This document shows, piece after piece, positions 29,535 through 41,230 of a stretch of DNA of 64,000 nt (positions are counted from its first letter, which is position 1; each line of letters opens with the position of its first letter). The notes beneath the pieces are model-generated. The model saw only the letters and a program-made list of their open reading frames with translations. It did no database searches and was not told the DNA's origin. A program made the translations under genes and the position numbers. The DNA is from Spodoptera frugiperda (Eukaryota > Arthropoda > Insecta > Lepidoptera > Noctuidae). The DNA lies in contig NC_064220.1 in assembly GCF_023101765.2 (NCBI RefSeq), positions 10,230,001-10,294,000 of the forward strand. Reading direction: 5' to 3'.

Positions 29535-30935
29535 TTTGCTAATGTCTTTGAACTATGCAACTTCCTATAAATTACTGTTATTAACTTTAATATATTAGTG
29601 GTACCCATTAAATCAACTTGTTACCTAACACGTGGACTCTGGTTCAGATCCCGATCAATTAACATGGCTATTAGTCAGATACTTTAGTATATAGTCAGAT
29701 AGTTTAGAATATCTTGAGAAATTAACAACGTTTTGCTAGCAAGGTGGTCTTTTACTGAATTTTTTAAACATTCCAATCCTTTTGGAATCCACCAAAAAGC
29801 CTAAAGGATCAATTTGGTTTACATTTTTATTATTATTCTTAACAAACACACGTTAATTTAAATTCCAGGTCGACATAACCTAATAGTTCCCCCAAGGAAC
29901 GTTCTGGAAACTTCATTGACAAATACAAAAGCAATTTTGGGACCCGAAAGACTCAAGTTTCATCGTTCTTCCTTCGCCCGCAGCAAATTTCACCATTCGC
30001 AGTTATTCGTATAGTGGAGCCCAATCAATTCTTGCTCAGTAATTGTCGAGAAAGAAATTTACATACGCCGCAAGCATCGGTTTCTTTCATCGCGAGTTAA
30101 AATGTTCTCGTGTTAATATGTGTTGAAGATAAATCGTGAATTTCCTAAAGATTGGGATGCCTTAGGCGAATCGTGGGCGTTTCCACTTCCCACTGCTAAT
30201 AATGGATGGGATATAACTCGCAGATGTGACCGTTCTTTGATGATTTAAGGATAAGTTTGGTATTCTGCCTACTATTTGAAGAATTGTTAGTTATTATTAT
30301 CCTGATATAATTTTATCCTCAGAAAATAGCAGGAGTCTCATGAAAAGTACGTAGGTATACTTATTTTTTGTTGATTTTCTAAATCTATTGAACTTTTGAA
30401 AATAATGCCCATTTTTACCAATCTCTTCTAAATTTTAAGACAACCCTTAGCGAAGATAGGTGACATTTAACGACATTTTTATTTTCATCAACCTATAGGA
30501 GACACCTAACAGTATAAGTAAGGGTTTAGTTTAGGTGTTACCTCACATTAAGTGACTTTTAGGTAAGAGATAGTTATGAAGTGTCGTCTGTGGAAAAGCA
30601 GAGGCGGATTCTAATATAAACTAATGTTACAATTTACACCTAAGAACATGAAATATCACTTATCAAGTAGAAAACAATAAAGTTCACGACTACCCGTCAA
30701 TTATTATTTAAACAATAAGGTCATAAAATGCTATAACTGGCAATTAGTATTGACTGTAGTAGCGAAGTGGCAATAAAGTCTTGGCAATCAAATACAACTT
30801 CAGCTGAGGACAGAAGGTTCATTTTGCTTTGACTTAGGAACAGAACGTTTGTTTTACTGTGTATTTGTATATTGCTCTATGGGTATAGTAATTAGAAGAC
30901 ATTTTTCTTATGTAACATGACATTAAGGGGGATTT
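29535..30935. other. Unassigned 1.4-kb stretch
   Basis: No copy of any family in this window. Two mildly GC-richer patches lie at 29965-30080 (TCGCCCGCAGCAAATTTCAC) and 30140-30230. This is one of the longest unrepeated blocks, so a host non-coding element could sit here, but I see no specific signal. Confidence 0.4.
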
Positions 30936-31057
30936 TCTACCAAAGTTGTGCCATATAGCTATGCAACGAAGATGTACAAGCTAAGCTGTGAAACTATGAG
31001 CTGTGCTATGAGGAAGATGCGCAACTCGAGTATGCAATGCGTCGATAGTAGAGAAGC
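30936..31057 (+). mobile_element. MITE-D copy 2, left half
   Basis: GGGGGATTTTCTACCAAAGT preceded by TTA, TAAGCTGTGAAACTATG, GAAGATGCGCAACTCGAGTA and GTCGATAGTAGAGAAGCC. The right half is replaced by SINE-C sequence. Confidence 0.7.
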
Positions 31058-31058
31058 C

Positions 31059-31215
31059 ACAGCACGGAGTCTAGAATTGTGCCCAGTATATTATGGCAAT
31101 AGGCTCACCCTAATTAACACAATTTGAGAAAAGTAGGTGTACACTGTACAGTGGCGTCACGTGCTGTATTTTGCACCTCTGCCTACCCCTTTGGGGATAA
31201 AAGGCGTGACGACGA
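31059..31215 (+). repeat. SINE-C 3' part joined to repeat-E
   Basis: AGCACGGAGTCTAGAATTGT, GGCAATAGGCTCACCCTAAT and GTACACTGTACAGTGGCGTC belong to SINE-C. Then CCTCTGCCTACCCCTTTGGG and GATAAAAGGCGTGACG are repeat-E reversed. The SINE head is absent. Confidence 0.65.
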
Positions 31216-31992
31216 TTAAAACTTTCATAATTTTATTAATAAACCGTACTTAAACTTCTGCATGAAAACCTTTTTTAACATTTAAACCACTTTTTTTCGA
31301 AATGGCACCAACTTTTGTAACTATTTGTTCAACCATAAAAGTGTCACTAAGCTTCGTCCACGAGAGCTGCGCTTGGGCAACACACGTGTGTGCTTCACAT
31401 ATTAGCGAGTCTATAAAAAGTAACGTGCGCGTAGGCATAAAACAAATATGTAGTGGTCATTTACATTGTACTACTCTTTGGTGGAGGTTAGTAGGACACA
31501 ATGCGGCGCAGTAAGGGCTATGTCAGACTCGAAATTTTAAAGGAATATCGGGATGATTGTAGTTTTGGGCACTTTTCCTCAAAGGATATATAAGGGATAT
31601 GGATATTATATTAATATTGGTGGTATGGAACTGGAACCTGTGAATTTCAGCCATAGTTTATTTGCATTTGATTTTTAGAAGCATTGTGCAGAGTGCACCT
31701 GCCTTCTTTTGGATTACGCAAAGGCGGTACACTAATTCTAAATTACAAAACACAGATACTGACATAAATGTTATCATATTTTTCATTATTGGTCATTGAA
31801 TTACGGATTTAATATGTTACATCTTTCCTGATCTTCCCACGAATAACTTATAGCTCGGTCAAAATAGACGAAATTAAGTCGCAACCTAGACAAAACAAAA
31901 TGTCAGAAATCACCATAGATTCCACTGATCGATAGGGATTTTTGACATTTTGTTAATAATGATATTAACTATATTATATTATTAACTACATC
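31216..31992. other. Unassigned DNA with E-box and TATA-like motif
   Basis: ACACACGTGTGTGC (31380-31393, a symmetric CACGTG E-box) is followed by CTATAAAAAG at about 31409 and CGTGCGCGTAGG. This is promoter-like in order but weak alone. The 60-70 codon frames on both strands here have no recognisable product. Confidence 0.35.
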
Positions 31993-32031
31993 TAATAGGC
32001 ATAGAGCTAATATTTAGCTCTATGCCTATTA
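31993..32031. other. Perfect 18-bp hairpin
   Basis: TAATAGGCATAGAGCTAA (31993-32010) and TTAGCTCTATGCCTATTA (32014-32031) pair without mismatch around the 3-nt loop TAT. Likely a foldback or cruciform-prone remnant of a DNA element. Confidence 0.75.
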
Positions 32032-32579
32032 TGTAAAGGTTGAATGTCTATCATAACCGGGCTATTTTTCGCTTTGGACAATGGTTTTAGCTCAAAAAAA
32101 TATTCTCAACAGCACCCAAAATTTTAGTTACAGTTCTCACATTTTGTATACTATTCCATCATGCAAGATCATCAAAAACAGAACAGTAACCAAATAAAAT
32201 CGAATACTCGATTATTAAAACTGCATTTATATGAAGCAAACTTTAGGTTCCCCATACATTATACTGCATCACGTGTGTGGTATCGTTCCGACGAGATCTT
32301 GATACAACCATCGATCGATATTTTACAGCAGCGCTTGCCAACCTTTTGTTACATTTTGTTTTATAATACTATTTCGATAATATGTATTTTATGAGGGGCT
32401 GTTGTGTGTTTATGGTGTTGGTTTAATATAATTATAATTGTGTAGTTTTTTGTAATAAAGATAACACGCGAGGGTAAGTAAAGTAATTTATGTTTTACTG
32501 GTTATTATTAATTTAACGAAAACTTTTGGTCATAATATTGATTGTCATAGTACAAAATTTCCAGACATCCAATACACAT
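32032..32579. other. Unassigned DNA
   Basis: The 77-codon frame at 32161-32394 has no motif I recognise. Confidence 0.45.
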
Positions 32580-32653
32580 GGTATGAGTTTGCTTAACGTT
32601 GAAAGTCAAAACGAGAGCGCATTCGGCGCTCTGATTTGTTGGTTTATTCGAGC
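32580..32653 (+). mobile_element. MITE-H fragment
   Basis: GGTATGAGTTTGCTTAACGT, GCGCATTCGGCGCTCTGATT and TGTTGGTTTATTCGAGC match the left arm and centre of 61711-61842. Confidence 0.6.
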
Positions 32654-33062
32654 AGTCCAAAGGCATACTAAGAAAGAGTACTGTAATATTATACTTAATC
32701 ACCGAAAATCTTTGTAATGTTTTCTCTGATGTAGAAATTGAAACAGTTACCCATTGTAGCACTAGAAATCCTTTGGCTATTTACAAATAAAAAAATATAA
32801 TTAATATATAGCGAAACTAAATAAACCGATACCGATACCAAAATGTTGTTCACCCCTGGCTTGCAACAATGTCTGCCAGTCAGGCTCACGAACGTAATGT
32901 ACGTCGATATTATGAGTGCATGCATCAAGGATTTTTTAATTAAACATAAAACGAACCTGCTGTAACCTACATACTGTGATGGGGGCATAAATAACGCCTT
33001 TTATGTCTTGAGGGGGTAGGCAGAGGCTATACTCGTATTTATTTTATATTGCCAATTTTTTA
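32654..33062. other. Unassigned DNA with repeat-E scrap
   Basis: Bases 32972-33020 read ACTGTGATGGGGGCATAAAT, ACGCCTTTTATG and GAGGGGGTAGGCAGAGGC, matching repeat-E. Before it, nothing is recognised. Confidence 0.45.
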
Positions 33063-33240
33063 AGGAGGAAAATCATCCTGTGACTTCTCCCGCCTTGGGT
33101 GAGGTAAGAGGGAGTGTCAGACTCTTACTGACTAAAAATCACCCCCTTACTACTCTTGCTTTTCGAACTGGAGCCCCGGTAACCCACTACGCAGTCTACA
33201 GCCCGAAGGCAGTCCGTAACTCCGGATTCTTATCCCAATG
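33063..33240 (-). repeat. SINE-A copy
   Basis: GTGACTTCTCCCGCCTTGGG, CAGACTCTTACTGACTAAAA and GAACTGGAGCCCCGGTAACC. The head has an extra insertion (TACAGCCCGAAGGCAG), which splits the usual CTAGGTAGTCCGCAGC. Confidence 0.75.
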
Positions 33241-33720
33241 GGGTCAAAGAAACCCGATCTTACGGGGGCTTTGCTCATGCGATAGAACATATTATCTTCA
33301 TAAAACTCCACCTAGTAACCACTTAATCTGCAAAAACCAATCTTATCACAATGCAATAAAAGTAACTATTCATCTACCTATAACACAAAATGCTTAGATA
33401 ACAATAAAACAAATTAAGATAGTGAATAATCTCTATAATTCAAGTACAATGGCTACTGTATTTAAAACCCGTTATTCACCGATGCGTAGCTTTTAATAAT
33501 AGACATGTATCAAACGAACTAATAATATGTACAATGGTGATAAAGAATAGATACGCTTTAGAAGATAAATGATGAAATGAAATACTTAATCATTAAATGA
33601 TATTTATTTCTTTAAATAATGTTAACACGTCAATTTCTCACTTCTCTGAGAAGAAACATCGAAAGGTCAGTCTCTTTTAAAGTTCAGATAGAGTTAAATA
33701 ATATAGGAGAACCGTGCAAG
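33241..33720. other. Unassigned DNA
   Basis: No feature recognised. Confidence 0.45.
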
Positions 33721-34010
33721 TTTTTTTTTATGGTATAAGCAGGTAAACGAGCTGACTGATCACCTGATGGTAAGCAATCACCGCCGCCCATGGACATCCG
33801 AAACACCAGAGGCGTTACAAGTGCGTTGTCGGCCTTTTGGAGGTTAGGAATTTAAGGGTTGTTGGGGATTGAGAAGACTGAGTTGGGCCTCCGGTAACCT
33901 CACTTACTAAACCTTAACGCTAGCGTTGTTTCACGTCGGTTTTATGTGAGGTTATGGTATCACTCTGGTCGAGCCGGCCCATTCGTGCCGAATCATGGTT
34001 CTCCCACACT
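33721..34010 (-). repeat. SINE-B copy, full length
   Basis: Starts with T-run and ATGGTATAAGCAGGTAAACG, then ACCTGATGGTAAGCAATCAC, CGTTGTTTCACGTCGG and GAGCCGGCCCATTCGTGCCG, ending TTCTCCCACACTTC. It is a good reference for the family. Confidence 0.85.
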
Positions 34011-34365
34011 TCATTCTTATTTACACCGACTTCTTTTTGTAAGGAGTCTTATTTAAAAGAGATCAAGCTCTCTTTTTGGAAAACAACAAAAGCATAACTT
34101 ATAGGTATCACATAAAACAATTTAGAAATAAATCAAGCTTCGAAAAGATCTCTAAAAACGGTTCTTAGAGGATATTAATCTCAATTACTTAATGAGAATT
34201 TGTTTTTAACCGAAACAATGGATAATTTGACTGAGAGACATGTTCCGTCGGCAATGGAGAGTTATTTAGCGTTTGTTAAAATACATCGCATTTTATTACT
34301 TAGCGGTTTACGTCTTTTTATCTAGCTTGCCGAGGCTAACAAATGGATGGGTGACCGTCACATTA
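34011..34365. other. Unassigned DNA
   Basis: No repeat or coding signal recognised. Confidence 0.45.
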
Positions 34366-34552
34366 AGCACACTAATATTATACATGTGAAAGTTTATTTA
34401 TCCGTCAATAACGCTGAAAGTACTGAACGGATTCTGGAAAAATTTAATATACATACCTACAGGATATAAGCTGACTTGGGTGATAGGATACATTTGATAC
34501 ATTTTAATTGGGTGATAGGATACATTTCAACCCACGAAAACTTCTACTAGAC
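34366..34552 (+). mobile_element. Helitron-like relic with 31-bp duplication
   Basis: CACACTAATATTATACATGT, TTATCCGTCAATAACGCTGA and AGTACTGAACGGATTCTGG match the 60.2-kb copy. TTGGGTGATAGGATACATTT is repeated 31 bp later. No CTRR end is readable. Confidence 0.55.
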
Positions 34553-35343
34553 TTCGCAGATACGCCTCAGAGCTCTATCATCATAATATGTAGGTGTAAT
34601 ATGCACCAAAGTATTATAATCTATATCTACGCATCTTCTCATTATCACACCATATTTTATTGTGTATATGTATCAAAAACAGCCGAAATTATACTAACCC
34701 TATATTATTTTTTGTCAAAAATTCCATTAAATCAACTACGAAAGCCTATTAAGTTCTAAATCATGTTCCAAAAATCCGCTTAATCCATCTTAAACAAGAT
34801 TCACACCTCCAACGATCAATCTAATCCATATAGATAACCAAACGAAAAATGTGCGCGTACGCATATTAACAAATCGTTGTAAGCACGCGCGAGGTCACGA
34901 TTCCGTTGACCTGTTCCATGAGTCATAACTATACGGTATGACGATTTTATATTGCTAGAAAACTTTGTTATGGAACTAGTGTTTTGTCCCGGCTTTGTAT
35001 GGGTGCTATTCTTAAGTTTTTAAGGTTTTTTACTGTTTTTTTTTCTTAAAAACTTTTGCTTTGACAATAAAAGGGTCACTAAAAATAGTTGTGTAATATT
35101 TTGACCAGCCATTTTCGACAATAACGCTTAGCAACACTTTTAATTTTGTCGATCGTTTTTTTTATTTATTTTTTACTTTAAGTATATAGACTACTTACTA
35201 CTGTTGGGATTAGGATTCGGTAGGTTTGCTTTTGAATAATCACATCACATCAACCGCATATATGTAGAGACTAGCTGACTAGAAGCCTCTTCTCCCACGG
35301 ATAAGGTTTGAGTTTTACGTAGAAATAAGTATGTAAGCTGTGG
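34553..35343. other. Unassigned DNA
   Basis: TTTTGTCCCGGCTTTGTATG at 34983 recalls the start of the LINE-like repeat at 2.45 kb. The rest is not recognised. Confidence 0.4.
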
Positions 35344-35493
35344 CTTGCCTTGTGTTTCGTTCCCTTAAATTCCTAATCCCCAAAAGGCTAGCAACGCACT
35401 TGTAACGCCTCTGGTGTTTCGGGTGGTCATAGTCGGTGTTTACCTCTATTGGTGATCTGTACGCTCGTTTACCGCCTTATACCATAAAAAAAA
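35344..35493 (+). repeat. SINE-B 3' half
   Basis: CCCTTAAATTCCTAATCCCC, GCAACGCACTTGTAACGCCT and CGCCTTATACCATAAAAAAA. Truncated at the GTGTTTCGTT of the family. Confidence 0.8.
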
Positions 35494-36827
35494 TCAATTG
35501 AAATACAGCTATAATATTGTTAAACACTTCGAAAATAAAACAAATAATATCTTATATAAATAAAACCTGTATCTTAGTGTTTATAAAGGAAAACTATCGT
35601 AGCTTTAGTAATCGCAGTTTGCAATAAATGTGGAGTATGACTGTATAAGTGTATAACCGAAGGTGCTACTTCATTTAACACCGTATGACGTCATAATGCT
35701 ATGCCTGTATCGAACGTACTTCTATGGAAATGAGTAGGGGTTCCAATTGATTGTGGTGGCTCGGGATAAAAGGGGTCAATGACTTTAAATAAGATGTTAT
35801 GAATAAAAACTTAAAAGTAACTGGCATTCTTAAAATAAACTTTCAAAATGTCTCTTTACGATTCATTACGATATTTCCAAATAAATAATACTATACTCAT
35901 GCCAAAAAATATCTGTATTATAAAAGAATACCTACTTATTTTGGTTTTAAAAAGGTTTTAATTAAACTTCTTTAAACGGGAACAGCCTTTAATTTTCTTT
36001 ACCGCCTCATTTTTTAAGTCAGGTAATATTCCTAAAACTTTCTCCTATGTCTGAAAAATACTATGCTGAAAACCATATTACAATGGGTCAAGCTAAACGC
36101 GAGATAATTGCGCACACACATACATACTCAAACAAACTGAGAACCTCCTAAATTGTTTAAGTGGAGTAAAAAGAACAAAACTTTCCATGATTGTAGTATA
36201 GTATAGATTGAATTATAAAAATGCTATCAACTAACACGTAGGTGTACAAAAACGATTTTTCATTAAGACATTTATGTATTTCCCCAAAAGGACATAAAAA
36301 TCTTTGTAAAACATACAAATGTAAGCCAAAAGTAGCTTTAGATTATAATTCTGAACATTTTATGATTTAATTACTGCTTTGTAATTTATATTCTTTGGTT
36401 TTCCAATAACATTTGATACGAATCCGTTCCATTTTATTACATTTAACATATTTCTGCTTGTTGTAAATTTTAATCGCGGCTATAAAATGTATAATGAAAT
36501 GTAAAATTATTACTTATCTTTTCATTTATTTTGATTACCTAGCTGTTATATTGATTTAAATGATCATAAAATAGATTAAATTTTAGAATGAATGGACGAA
36601 TGTTTACTTTAATATTTTGTTATTTTCATTCAAAGTTAGTCTTTAATTTAATGCAATACGAACTACTCTGGTTTTGATGTTATCGTGTATAATTAATAAT
36701 AAAAACGACTCTATAAAAGTTGAATATATTTTTGTTCCCACTCTCTACTAAAAGAGCAATTATAAAATGATAGTTTTATTCAAATTATCATAATATTTGT
36801 GTGTAATTTAGGTCGTTGTAACGTAAC
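35494..36827. other. Unassigned 1.3-kb A+T-rich stretch
   Basis: GAGAACCTCCTAAATTG at 36139 is a possible repeat-P scrap. No other element or frame. Confidence 0.4.
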
Positions 36828-36884
36828 TTAATGCCACGCCTTTTCTATCCTCGAAGGGGTAGGCACAGGTACACATTACAACAA
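36828..36884 (+). repeat. Repeat-E copy
   Basis: AATGCCACGCCTTTTCTATC, CTCGAAGGGGTAGGCACAGG and TACACATTACAAC. It sits immediately upstream of a SINE-C copy. Confidence 0.55.
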
Positions 36885-36896
36885 CGAATTTTTTAA

Positions 36897-37105
36897 TGAC
36901 TGCCTCGTTGGTTAAGTGGTTTCGGGCTCAATTCCCGGGTCGGCCAAATTATTTTCTTTTTTCGATTTTTCGAAATTTCTCAGTAGTAGCACGGAGTCTG
37001 GATTTCCCAGTATATGATAGGCTCACCCCCTATTACATGAAACTTACAACACAAATGGTGAAAAATGAAAAATGACATTGTACAGTGGCAATCTAGTTCG
37101 TCGCG
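36897..37105 (+). repeat. SINE-C copy, full length
   Basis: The head TGACTGCCTCGTTGGTTAAG includes box A (TGGTTAAGTGG). Box B is degraded to GGGCTCAATTCCC. The body has AGTAGCACGGAGTCTGGATT, GATAGGCTCACCCCCTATTA and TGACATTGTACAGTGGCA. Confidence 0.75.
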
Positions 37106-37888
37106 GAGTCTAAATCAGATTCATAATACTTATGTATATGTATTGTGAGTGGCTATTTTATTTTTTACATCCGAATTCCACACTATACATGATAAAACAT
37201 ATGGAGATCAAATATTCTAGCTGTTTTTTACTTATGCTAATAATGGAACTTATCCCAACAACTGCTCAAATCAGACCAACCCTACATGTATCTATGATTT
37301 TATTAGTATCTAAGAGTGGTCGTGTGAATGGTATGTTTGTTCGTCCGTTTCTTTCTACAAACAGTATGCCTTGCTTAATTAGCTCATTAACCCCTCGTAG
37401 TTAAGTGGTGTTCAATGAAAACGTGGTTTCTTCTTGTTAATGAAACAGTTCAACTTGAATGTATGAGTGGTGCAGTTTGGTAGTGAATTTGAAAATACCT
37501 ATATACAGTTGAGATGAATGCTACTAATTATGTATTCTTATTGATTATTTTAAAATATTAGACACATTTAATTTTCTTACGGTAACGTATATTGATTATG
37601 TCTATTAGTCTATTTTTAGTGTTTTTCAATCAATTGGAAATAACTATAGGTAAAGTTAACAAACTTGACTATGACTAAAAGCCTACAATATGCTACCGAC
37701 ATTTATTTTTATACGCCTGACACAATATATTTAACCTCCAATTAATTATAAACCAAACACATAAAAAAATAACACCACATTTAATAAAAAATATACGAAA
37801 AAAAACAAAATAATGAACTTAGTAGGTATTTATTCACATATAGTATCGTTAAGATTTTTTTACTGTTACCAATAGGAATTTGTAAACG
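37106..37888. other. Unassigned DNA
   Basis: A 90-codon frame (37132-37404) starts near the SINE-C end and has hydrophobic runs but no motif I recognise. Probably chance. Confidence 0.4.
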
Positions 37889-38070
37889 TCTGCCTCGTTA
37901 GTCGAGTGGTTGCAAGAGCGACTGCCAGACAAGGAGTCTCGGGTTCGATTCCGGGTCGGGCAAAGTGTTACTGGGCTTTTTTCGGTTTTTACAAAAAAAT
38001 CTCAGTGGTAGCACGGAGTCTGGAATTGTGCCCGGTATATGGCAATAGCCTCACTTCCTATTATATGGGA
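37889..38070 (+). repeat. SINE-C copy with intact box A and box B
   Basis: Head GTCTGCCTCGTTAGTCGAGT with box A TAGTCGAGTGG (37899-37909) and box B GGGTTCGATTCC (37941-37952). Body AAGTGTTACTGGGCTTTTTT and TAGCACGGAGTCTGGAATTG. This copy most clearly shows a pol III-type internal promoter. It does not fold as a whole tRNA. Confidence 0.8.
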
Positions 38071-38329
38071 ACAAGGCATATTTCTCCCCAATAATTTTAC
38101 TAATACGTTTCTGATTTTTTTTCTTTGTATTGATTTAAAGAGCATTTTTCTTTTTAGATCGTGATCTGCTATTTTGAGCTACGGATATGTACAGGTATGA
38201 TATTCTGCTTATAATTACGTTTTCTCGTTTTCTTTTTAACTAAGGTTGATCAGTAAATATTCTTTAAATGGTTTCGTATTTTAAAAACATGAAAATACAA
38301 TGACGAAAATCTTTCTAGTTTTTATCATT

Positions 38330-38471
38330 AAAGGCAAAGTCAAAGCATTTATTTCAATGAATCCTTAATTAGGCACTTTTGGAACGTCAAATTGAATTGT
38401 CCTTCAGTCACTGAAGTTAGGTGCTCGTTCCAAAGCGTAGCTTCGAATGAAGAAGAACGACAAACAATGTT
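38330..38471 (-). pseudogene. LINE reverse transcriptase C-terminus scrap
   Basis: On the minus strand a short frame reads EATLWNEHLTSVTEGQ then FNLTFQKCLIKDSLK and a TAA stop. Directly after the stop come AATAAATGCTTTGACTTTG, a polyadenylation-type LINE end. The LWN motif is typical of non-LTR C-termini. Same layout as 15745-15900, and too short to place in a clade. The catalytic part is missing, so it is dead. Confidence 0.5.
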
Positions 38472-38811
38472 TTTTTTTACAGTCTCTTTATCAAAATAAT
38501 GTTCTTATTCGAAAGTAATCCTATTGTCAACCTACTCATAGTTAAAATACAAACATACTCAGAAACTGTTTTATATATTATTATTGTTTTCTATTTATAC
38601 CTACTTATACAAGTAACGGGCTTACTACTGGTCTGATGTTTTAACTGATTATATATTTTAATCCTTCGTGAGATATTTTCGAGCACAGAGACGAATTCAG
38701 CAGTCAGTAATGGAATAATAATTAGGTACCTTCTGTCTTATTCATAACAGATCGACTTGTCTTTTGTTTTATTAATAGAATATCAGAATCAAACTCTTAA
38801 AACGATTCTCA
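38472..38811. other. Unassigned DNA
   Basis: No element recognised. Confidence 0.45.
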
Positions 38812-38897
38812 TGTTTCAAGTGTCCATGCGCAGCTAGGCGATTGCTTACCATCAGGTGTTCCGTCTGCTCGTTTACCGGCTTATTCCATAAAAAAGT
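38812..38897 (+). repeat. SINE-B 3' end only
   Basis: TTTCAAGTGTCCATGCGCAG, GCTTACCATCAGGTGTTCCG and CGGCTTATTCCATAAAAAAG. Confidence 0.8.
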
Positions 38898-40069
38898 TAA
38901 AGTAAACATTAAATGAGTAAGGCGGTTAGTTTCACAAGGTTGTAAAGGAAAATAAGCTGCTTCTGATCCAGCGGCGATAACTTATTATGAATTGTTTGTG
39001 TTATAATTATACTTGTGACGTAATCAATAATACTTTTACCAAATTACACAACGCACTATTTAATCACGTCTACTTTATTACAAATACTCCATATTTATAT
39101 CGATAAACCAATAGAACCACGTTTTTATTTACTTAAAACATAATAGGAAGCGTTATTCAAATATAATAAAATATTGACTCGGATTTCAAGTGTATTTGAA
39201 CTAAGCCGTGTAATTCCGTAGAGTCGATTATATACTTCTATATAGTGGTGTGTGAAATAATAATAAGTAAATATTGTATTTAACGCGATCATGCGTAAAT
39301 TACGCGTCTATTTATAAAAAGTGTAATTTACGCACTTACTATTTGTATGCTAATGATTGTTATTTTAAGTCATAGATTATTATTAAGTAATCCTTTAAAA
39401 TGCGGCTTCTTTAAATAAACATCCTTTTCTTTTGTTCTCAAATTATTCTTTGTAAAGATATTTTTAGATTTGTATTTAGATATTTATTTTTGTTTCTAAA
39501 TTATTTCAGGCTTGAGATATTTTTCTATTCAATTTAAATTAGAATAAAAGTGTCGTTAATCAGGTATTAAAAATAACTTACCTAATTCTTTATTTTTGAA
39601 AAAACAATACTCAGAGTACGTCCCTGTACGATAAATAATAATGTGTGAATAGTGAACTCACCACAATGGCTGCCTTTTTAAATTAATTCTTTAATAAAAA
39701 AAGTTCAAATCAATTAATTAATTTTAATTTATTGATTACACTTCGTAATCCTTGTCTGTATGTATGTGTGAATCAATCTCCGTAACAAGAAGCCCCCTGT
39801 GGCTCCGAACACAGATTTGAAAATGTTTATTTTTAAATTTAATATTTTTTCGCTAATTTGAAGTTGTCACACCTTGTATTTTTAGCATATTTATAGTACA
39901 TATTAACATACTATGTCACGAAAATGTTAACGTTATCATATTATTACGTTGTCTCCTTTGGGGGTAAGTAGATACAGTTTGGAACTCGCACCTAGCTTCA
40001 CTGACAGATAGACTGACGGACAATTCAATTTGACTTTTCATATATCATATGTATGTATATGTACTAGTC
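38898..40069. other. Unassigned 1.2-kb A+T-rich stretch
   Basis: ACGCG and TTACGCG motifs around 39282-39310 (TAACGCGATCATGCGTAAAT, TACGCGTC) form a weak local palindrome with TTTACGCAC at 39331. No known element. Confidence 0.4.
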
Positions 40070-40232
40070 CATAGCACGCATCTTTCTACTGTAGAAAATG
40101 AACATAGCTCAGGGTCCCTTATCTAACGATACTTAGATATGTGTACCAATAAAATGATATGATCAGTGAAACCAAATGCATCCACAGCAACGTAGCATAG
40201 CACACCTCTGGAACAAAATGTTCTGTTTTAAT
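40070..40232 (+). mobile_element. MITE-D right half
   Basis: CATAGCACGCATCTTTCTAC, ACCAAATGCATCCACAGCAA and CGTAGCATAGCACACCTCTG. It lies only 16 bp before the next MITE-D copy. Confidence 0.65.
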
Positions 40233-40248
40233 ACTGTACTTAGCTTTC

Positions 40249-40535
40249 TTCTCCCTAGGGTGCTTTGCCACCAGAGATGTTCTATGTAGCTGTGCTTTAA
40301 TACGAAGATATAATAGCAGTGAAACTATGTGACCGTTTCCACTGATACTAAGCTATGTAGCTGTGCGAGGTAGATGCGTAGTTCGAGTGTGCGATATATC
40401 GATAGTAGGGAAGCTATCAAAAGCGCACATCCATAGCACGCATCTTTCCATATAAAAATTAATATGAATATGATCGGTGGAAGCCAAACGCATCTAAAGC
40501 AACATAGCATAGCACATCTCTATAAGAAGAGCAGC
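40249..40535 (+). mobile_element. MITE-D copy, both ends present
   Basis: Left GGTGCTTTGCCACCAGAGAT; right CAACATAGCATAGCACATCT and AAGAAGAGCAGCC before TTA. The centre has GTGACCGTTTCCACTGATAC and GTGCGATATATCGATAGTAG. The inverted ends are diverged but still pairable. No frame. Confidence 0.7.
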
Positions 40536-40981
40536 CTTAGACTATGTGACTTTAACATTAAGGTGTAAAATTGTATACGGTAATTAAAATACTTTTTCCA
40601 CAACCCACTTATCATTTTATCTAGATTAGCATAAGTGATTGCAGTGATTTACGACGTGTATTTTATTATATAATTAAACTAAGAAAATACATTAATGAGC
40701 TGGTATATAGTGATTTATGTGATTTTTTATACATTTACCTAAATAAGGCAAGCTTTTAGATTCTTTTTGAATCAATTTGATCTAATTTTTATATTTATTT
40801 AAGACAATAAACCGGATATATGTGATTAGAATTCTATGTCGAAGAGGTTTGTCTTATCTTTATAGATTCATTCCAACATTAGATAATCTATATTTCTTTG
40901 TATATATTGCTAGATATATAATATGTTAGGAGCAAACTCGAAATGGAGTACCTACGTGGATTGTTTGGTCGTAACCTCATA
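40536..40981. other. Unassigned A+T-rich DNA
   Basis: Nothing recognised. Confidence 0.45.
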
Positions 40982-41150
40982 GATGGGGCCCAGTAGTGCT
41001 GATGCCTGATCTGGAGCTGCAGACTACCTAGCGGGTTTACCGGGGCTCCGGCTCGAAAAGCAGGAGTAGGAACGGAGTGATGTTTATAGTCAGCAAGAGT
41101 CTGACACTCCCTCTCGCCTCCACCAAGGCGGGAAAAGTCATTGAAAATTT
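40982..41150 (+). repeat. SINE-A copy, 5' part of a chimera
   Basis: GATGGGGCCCAGTAGTGCTG through CACCAAGGCGGGAAAAGTCA is clear SINE-A. It stops at TTGAAAATTTTT, before the usual GGATGATTTTCC tail, and runs straight into SINE-B. Confidence 0.8.
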
Positions 41151-41230
41151 TTCGGGTATCCATGGGCGGCGGTGATCGCTTACCATCAGGTGATCCGTCT
41201 GCTCGTTTACTGGCTAATATCATAAAAAAA
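41151..41230 (+). repeat. SINE-B 3' end fused to SINE-A
   Basis: CGGGTATCCATGGGCGGCGG, TCGCTTACCATCAGGTGATC and GGCTAATATCATAAAAAAAG follow in the same orientation with no gap. One A tail closes the joint unit. Confidence 0.8.

Noticed and set aside
37889..37960. Possible tRNA gene
   Set aside because: Box A and box B are present but acceptor and anticodon stems do not form, and the same head is followed by a shared SINE body in other copies.
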